From contig OZ252252.1 in assembly GCA_965249745.1 (NCBI GenBank), positions 2,728,001 to 2,792,000 of the forward strand: a stretch of 64,000 nucleotides of DNA. The letters run 5' to 3'. Below, piece by piece: positions 60,939-64,000 of the stretch; the stretch's first letter is position 1; the number at the start of each line of letters is the position of its first letter. The DNA comes from JANYHH01 sp965249745. GTDB lineage: Bacteria; Deinococcota; Deinococci; Deinococcales; JAAFIG01. A program made the position numbers and the translations under genes. Below the pieces are notes generated by a model. It was given only the letters and a program-made list of their open reading frames with translations, ran no database searches and was not told the origin of the DNA.

Positions 60939-60964
60939 GGGCGCAGCGTGCTGCGCCCCTACGA
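60939..60964. repeat. dispersed REP-like element
   Basis: Identical to 55492-55517 over 26 bases (GGGCGCAGC...CCCCTACGA). It lies 80 bases past the GH5 stop. The gap 60858-61166 otherwise holds only the 97-bp repeat copy B. Confidence 0.65.
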
Positions 60965-61061
60965 CTGCGGCTTCTCTGTGATTTTATCAGCCCAACCAGC
61001 GGGTCTCGAGCCGTCTCTTCTTGATAAGCTGAACTCAATCCGAACCATCCCACGGTTTTAG

Positions 61062-61158
61062 CTACAGATCTGAGCGTGTTCGACCCAACAAATTCGTCCT
61101 GAGAGAGCCGTCTCGGACACAGACCAGCCTTCAGCTCTGGCGACGCGAATCAATAAGG
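61062..61158 (+). repeat. 97-bp dispersed repeat, copy B (upstream of SDR)
   Basis: This copy starts CTACAGATC, contains CAGCCTTCAGC and GGCGACGCGAATC, and ends AATAAGG, the same length and ends as copy A at 33356-33452. Its last bases AAGG plus the following AG form the ribosome binding site for the SDR gene at 61167. Confidence 0.7.
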
Positions 61159-61166
61159 AGTTCAAC

Positions 61167-62012
61167 ATGTTTCAACCGGATGTCTTGAAAGATAAAGTTA
61201 TTCTCGTGACGGGCGGCGGCACAGGTCTGGGGCGCAGCATGGTCGAGCGATTCCTGGAACTCGGGGCGCGGGTGGCGATCACCTCGAGACGCAAGGAGAT
61301 GCTGGTAGAGGTCGCCAAGGAACTGACCGGCAAATACGGCCGTGAGGTCTACACCAGCGGCGTGGATGTGCGCGACCCGGTAGCGGTGACGCGAGTCATA
61401 GATGAGGTCTGGACGCATTTCGGGCGCGTGGACGGATTGGTCAACAACGCCGCTGGGAACTTTATCAGCCCGACCGAACGGCTCTCCACCAGAGCCGTGG
61501 ATGCGGTGCTGGGGATCGTCTTGCACGGCACGTTTTATTGCACCCTGGAACTCGGCAAGCGCTGGATCGCGGCGGGCATTCCGGGCGTGGTGCTGAACAT
61601 CGCCACGACCTACGCCAGTTCCGGCAGCGGCTACGTCGTCCCGAGCGCCGCCGCCAAAGCGGGGGTGGTCGCCATGACGAAATCTTTGGCGGCAGAATGG
61701 GGCAAGTACGGGATTCGCCTGAACGCGATCGCGCCCGGCCCGTTCCCGACCGAGGGCGCGTGGGCGCGACTGATGCCGACCCCGGAGATCGGCGCGCTGT
61801 TCGACCGCCAGATTCCCCTGCGGCGCGTCGGGGAACACATTGAACTGGCGAACCTGGCCTCGTACCTGATGACGGACTACAGCGGTTTCGTGACCGGCAG
61901 CGTCTTCACGATAGACGGCGGCGAGAGCGCTTGGACCGGTGGTGAGTTCAACATCCTGGACGAAGTCACGAAAGACCAGTGGGACGCGCTCGAGGCGATG
62001 CGTAAGAAATGA
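61167..62012 (+). CDS. short-chain dehydrogenase (2,4-dienoyl-CoA reductase-like)
   Basis: The 281-residue SDR has VILVTGGGTGLGRSMVERF (NAD(P) motif near residue 12), LVNNAAGNFISP near 93, and PSAAAKAGVVAMTKSLAAEWGKYGIRLNAIAPGP near 157-190. The usual Tyr-x3-Lys is Ser-x3-Lys here, as in 2,4-dienoyl-CoA reductases, where it supports that assignment. It would assist oxidation of unsaturated fatty acids. Its ribosome site AAGGAG comes from the end of the 97-bp repeat. Confidence 0.85.
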   Translation: MFQPDVLKDKVILVTGGGTGLGRSMVERFLELGARVAITSRRKEMLVEVAKELTGKYGREVYTSGVDVRDPVAVTRVIDEVWTHFGRVDGLVNNAAGNFISPTERLSTRAVDAVLGIVLHGTFYCTLELGKRWIAAGIPGVVLNIATTYASSGSGYVVPSAAAKAGVVAMTKSLAAEWGKYGIRLNAIAPGPFPTEGAWARLMPTPEIGALFDRQIPLRRVGEHIELANLASYLMTDYSGFVTGSVFTIDGGESAWTGGEFNILDEVTKDQWDALEAMRKK

Positions 62013-62040
62013 TGCGGCAAGTGACGCGTAACATCGAGGC

Positions 62041-64000
62041 ATGACGGCTCGGGAGGTTATGGTTCCAGGCACCACAACGGTGAAGCGCGTGTTGCTGACG
62101 GGCGGGCGCGCTCCGGCGACGCTCGAGTTGGCGCGGACCTTCAATCGGGCTGGGCACGTCGTGATCGTCGCTGATAGCCTCTATAACCTGTCGCAAGGCT
62201 CATCGGCCGTCCGCAAGTCTGTGCGCGTCCCCAAGCCGCGCCTCTACCCGTTGGAATTCGCCAGGGCGCTTCTGGAAATAGTGCGGCGCGAGGCGATTGA
62301 TTTGATCGTCCCGACCTGTGAGGAGATTTTCTGGTTAGCGGCGGCGCTGCGAGAACCGGAATTCGCCCCGCTCAAGGAACGCGTCTTCGCCCCACCATTT
62401 GCGGTGCTGCACGAACTGCATGATAAATGGCGATTTATTGGCCTGATGCAGTCCCTGAAGATTCGCGTGCCCGAAACGGTTCTCCTCGAGTCGCAGTTAG
62501 ACTTTGAAAGACAAGACTTTGAAAGATTGAGTCGCCGTGGCAAGCTCGTATTGAAACCCGCCTACTCGAGGTTCGCGGCCCAGACGCGGATTGTCGAACG
62601 CGGTGAACGAGTACGGAATATGCCGCGCGTCACGCGGGCGCAACCGTGGCTGGCGCAGGATTTTGTCGTGGGCGAGGAGCTGTGCGCCTTTGCCGTGGCC
62701 AGGGGCGGACAGGTTCAGGCGTTCGCGCTGTACCGGCCCGGCTGGCGGGCTGGTCTAGGCGCGGCGATGAGCTTCCTGCCGGTTCCCAAGCCTGACTTTT
62801 CCCAAGCGCTCGAGATCGTAGGCACGGTCTGTCAGCACTTCGGCTTCAGCGGTCAGATCGCCTTCGATTTCATTCGCACCGCTGAGGGTCTGATCGCGTT
62901 GGAATGCAACCCTCGAGCCACCAGCGGCGTGCATCTGTTCGCGCCGGAAGATCACCTCGAGCGAGCGTACCTGGAAGCCTTGGAGGCACCGATTCTGGCA
63001 TCGGGCGGAGCCGCGAAGCTCGGTCTGCCGATGCTGCTGTACGCCCTGCCCACGACGCTCGAGCCTGCCAAACGCGCCGCCTGGCAAAGCGCTTGGACTG
63101 CCAGCCGCGACGTGTTACGCGATCCCGACGACCCGTTGTCACTGCTCCATCAGGCGGCTTGCCTACTGCAAACGGTGCGTGAGACGGTGCGCTTGCGATG
63201 CTCCCCGCTCAGCGCGACCACGGCCGATATCGAATGGAACGGCGAAGCGCTCGAGGTGAAGGGGGCTGTTCACCTGGAGTTCGGGACGGCCGCCTTACGC
63301 GGCGAATCTGATGGGATCGGACGGTTCCTTTGCGAATTGATGCGGCGCGGCCCGCTCGAGTTGATCGAGAACGTCTCGAGCGAGTTCACGGCACTGCGCG
63401 TCAATCAGCACCTCTTGCCGGTCACCGTCTCGAGCGGGCAAGCGGGTAACGCCTATGTCGTCTCGCCGCTGACGCACTGGGTGACCTACGCGCAGGACGA
63501 GCTGCGCGAGTTGCACTCGCCTGTTCTAGAGAGGGTGCTGAGAATCGCCCTCGAGTGGCTGGGGTCGTGGCTGCGTTTCGGGCGGGCCGACGACGTGGTG
63601 TTCGTCAATAACTTGCCCGTTTCCACGAACTTGCACCCAGACTTCACCCTGGAGGAGCTACGCTCCATGACCCAAGGCCTGACTCAGGGCTATCCAAATC
63701 ACGCGGTCGGTTTTCGCAGTGTCTGTGACCGGGACTCGCGCCTGCCCGAGTTTTTGCGCGAATTAGGGTATCGGTTGATTCCCGCCCGCAGTGTCACTTT
63801 CGTACCGACCAGGGGCGGGGCGTTCAGAGCCAAGCGCGATGTCAGGTCAGACTCGAGGTTGTTGCCTGAGAGCGGCTACGCGGCTCGGGCCCTGACCGAG
63901 CCAACGCCTGCCGAGTTGGAGCGGGTGACGGAACTGTATCGGCTGCTCTACATTGAGAAATATTCCGAACACAACCCGCGTTTCAAACCCGAGTTCATGG
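62041..64000 (+). CDS. ATP-grasp protein with C-terminal fused domain (partial)
   Basis: The open frame runs from ATG 62041 (or ATG 62059) to the window edge: at least 653 residues and no stop. It begins VKRVLLTGGRAPATLELARTF, then LIVPTCEEIFWLAA, the ATP-grasp core with KLVLKPAYSRFAAQTRI, and GLIALECNPRATSGVH, which holds the metal-binding Glu and Asn near residue 285. After about 520 residues a new region starts (TPAELERVTELYRLLYIEKYSEHNPRF), resembling an acyltransferase-type domain. It may be a ligase plus acyltransferase. Substrate unknown. Confidence 0.75.
   Translation, partial: MTAREVMVPGTTTVKRVLLTGGRAPATLELARTFNRAGHVVIVADSLYNLSQGSSAVRKSVRVPKPRLYPLEFARALLEIVRREAIDLIVPTCEEIFWLAAALREPEFAPLKERVFAPPFAVLHELHDKWRFIGLMQSLKIRVPETVLLESQLDFERQDFERLSRRGKLVLKPAYSRFAAQTRIVERGERVRNMPRVTRAQPWLAQDFVVGEELCAFAVARGGQVQAFALYRPGWRAGLGAAMSFLPVPKPDFSQALEIVGTVCQHFGFSGQIAFDFIRTAEGLIALECNPRATSGVHLFAPEDHLERAYLEALEAPILASGGAAKLGLPMLLYALPTTLEPAKRAAWQSAWTASRDVLRDPDDPLSLLHQAACLLQTVRETVRLRCSPLSATTADIEWNGEALEVKGAVHLEFGTAALRGESDGIGRFLCELMRRGPLELIENVSSEFTALRVNQHLLPVTVSSGQAGNAYVVSPLTHWVTYAQDELRELHSPVLERVLRIALEWLGSWLRFGRADDVVFVNNLPVSTNLHPDFTLEELRSMTQGLTQGYPNHAVGFRSVCDRDSRLPEFLRELGYRLIPARSVTFVPTRGGAFRAKRDVRSDSRLLPESGYAARALTEPTPAELERVTELYRLLYIEKYSEHNPRFKPEFM

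Overview
The window looks like chromosomal DNA of a Deinococcota (Deinococcus-Thermus) bacterium, probably Deinococcales or a relative. The evidence is: many genes preceded by a TANNNT -10 box only 5-7 nt before the start codon (leaderless transcription), GTG/TTG starts, moderately high GC, a free-standing KdpD-N/Usp protein, a SpoVS-family protein, a P450 resembling the Thermus carotenoid hydroxylases, and a split glycine decarboxylase (GcvPA/GcvPB). The most striking property is the palindrome CTCGAG. By hand count it occurs about 50 times in the first 10 kb and about 40 times in the second, which projects to roughly 300 in the window against about 20 expected by chance. It lies in genes in all frames, in intergenic DNA, in dead transposons and in terminator hairpins, like the HIP1 palindrome of cyanobacteria.

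Layout. 1-3.9 kb is AT-rich: two displaced polymorphic-toxin C-terminal cassettes that share a Ser/Pro/Gly linker, each followed by a candidate immunity gene. The linkers are full of CTCGAG, while the variable toxin/immunity parts have none. 3.9-4.9 kb is a transposon graveyard. 4.9-11 kb holds a tandem GNAT, DUF1801, an AlkZ-like winged-helix protein, tRNA-Leu, KdpD-N/Usp, a YugP-type protease and SpoVS. 11.3-15.9 kb is gltB. 16-17.9 kb has a VapBC-type pair, an exported protein and an Lrp/AsnC regulator divergent from the glycine-cleavage cluster (gcvT, gcvH, gcvPA, gcvPB; 18-24.6 kb), which is interrupted by a Uma2 gene, a decayed DUF433/DUF5615-like module and three small membrane/soluble genes.

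24.6-31.1 kb: Uma2, S41 protease, HNH endonuclease, exported peroxiredoxin, PepF and P450. 31.4-33.5 kb: a hicBA-like toxin-antitoxin locus broken twice, hicB by a 1549-bp element with 21-bp terminal inverted repeats and a 5-bp target duplication, hicA by a 97-bp dispersed repeat. Both reading frames are restored when the inserts are removed on paper. 33.6-39.4 kb: asnS, a collapsed peptidase S51 gene, a dapA-like gene, a lipoprotein esterase, and a three-gene unit with a putative PD-(D/E)XK nuclease effector, a candidate partner and a lipoprotein; then tRNA-Ile. 39.5-44.6 kb: an Ig-like lipoprotein and an oligopeptide ABC importer (dppABC-like).

44.6-64 kb: a PrpA-like phosphatase, a second tandem GNAT, CorA, a class-A beta-lactamase-fold protein, a Ser/Thr kinase with a PQQ propeller, MarC, a DUF898/M48 pair, a frameshifted NIPSNAP gene, a small membrane protein coupled to hpt, trxA preceded by a 20-bp perfect inverted repeat, nagA, a GH5 lipoprotein, an SDR and the start of an ATP-grasp fusion running off the end. 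The most novel items are the CTCGAG signal and its absence from recently acquired DNA, the doubly interrupted hicBA locus, the 97-bp repeat and the nuclease/partner/lipoprotein operon.
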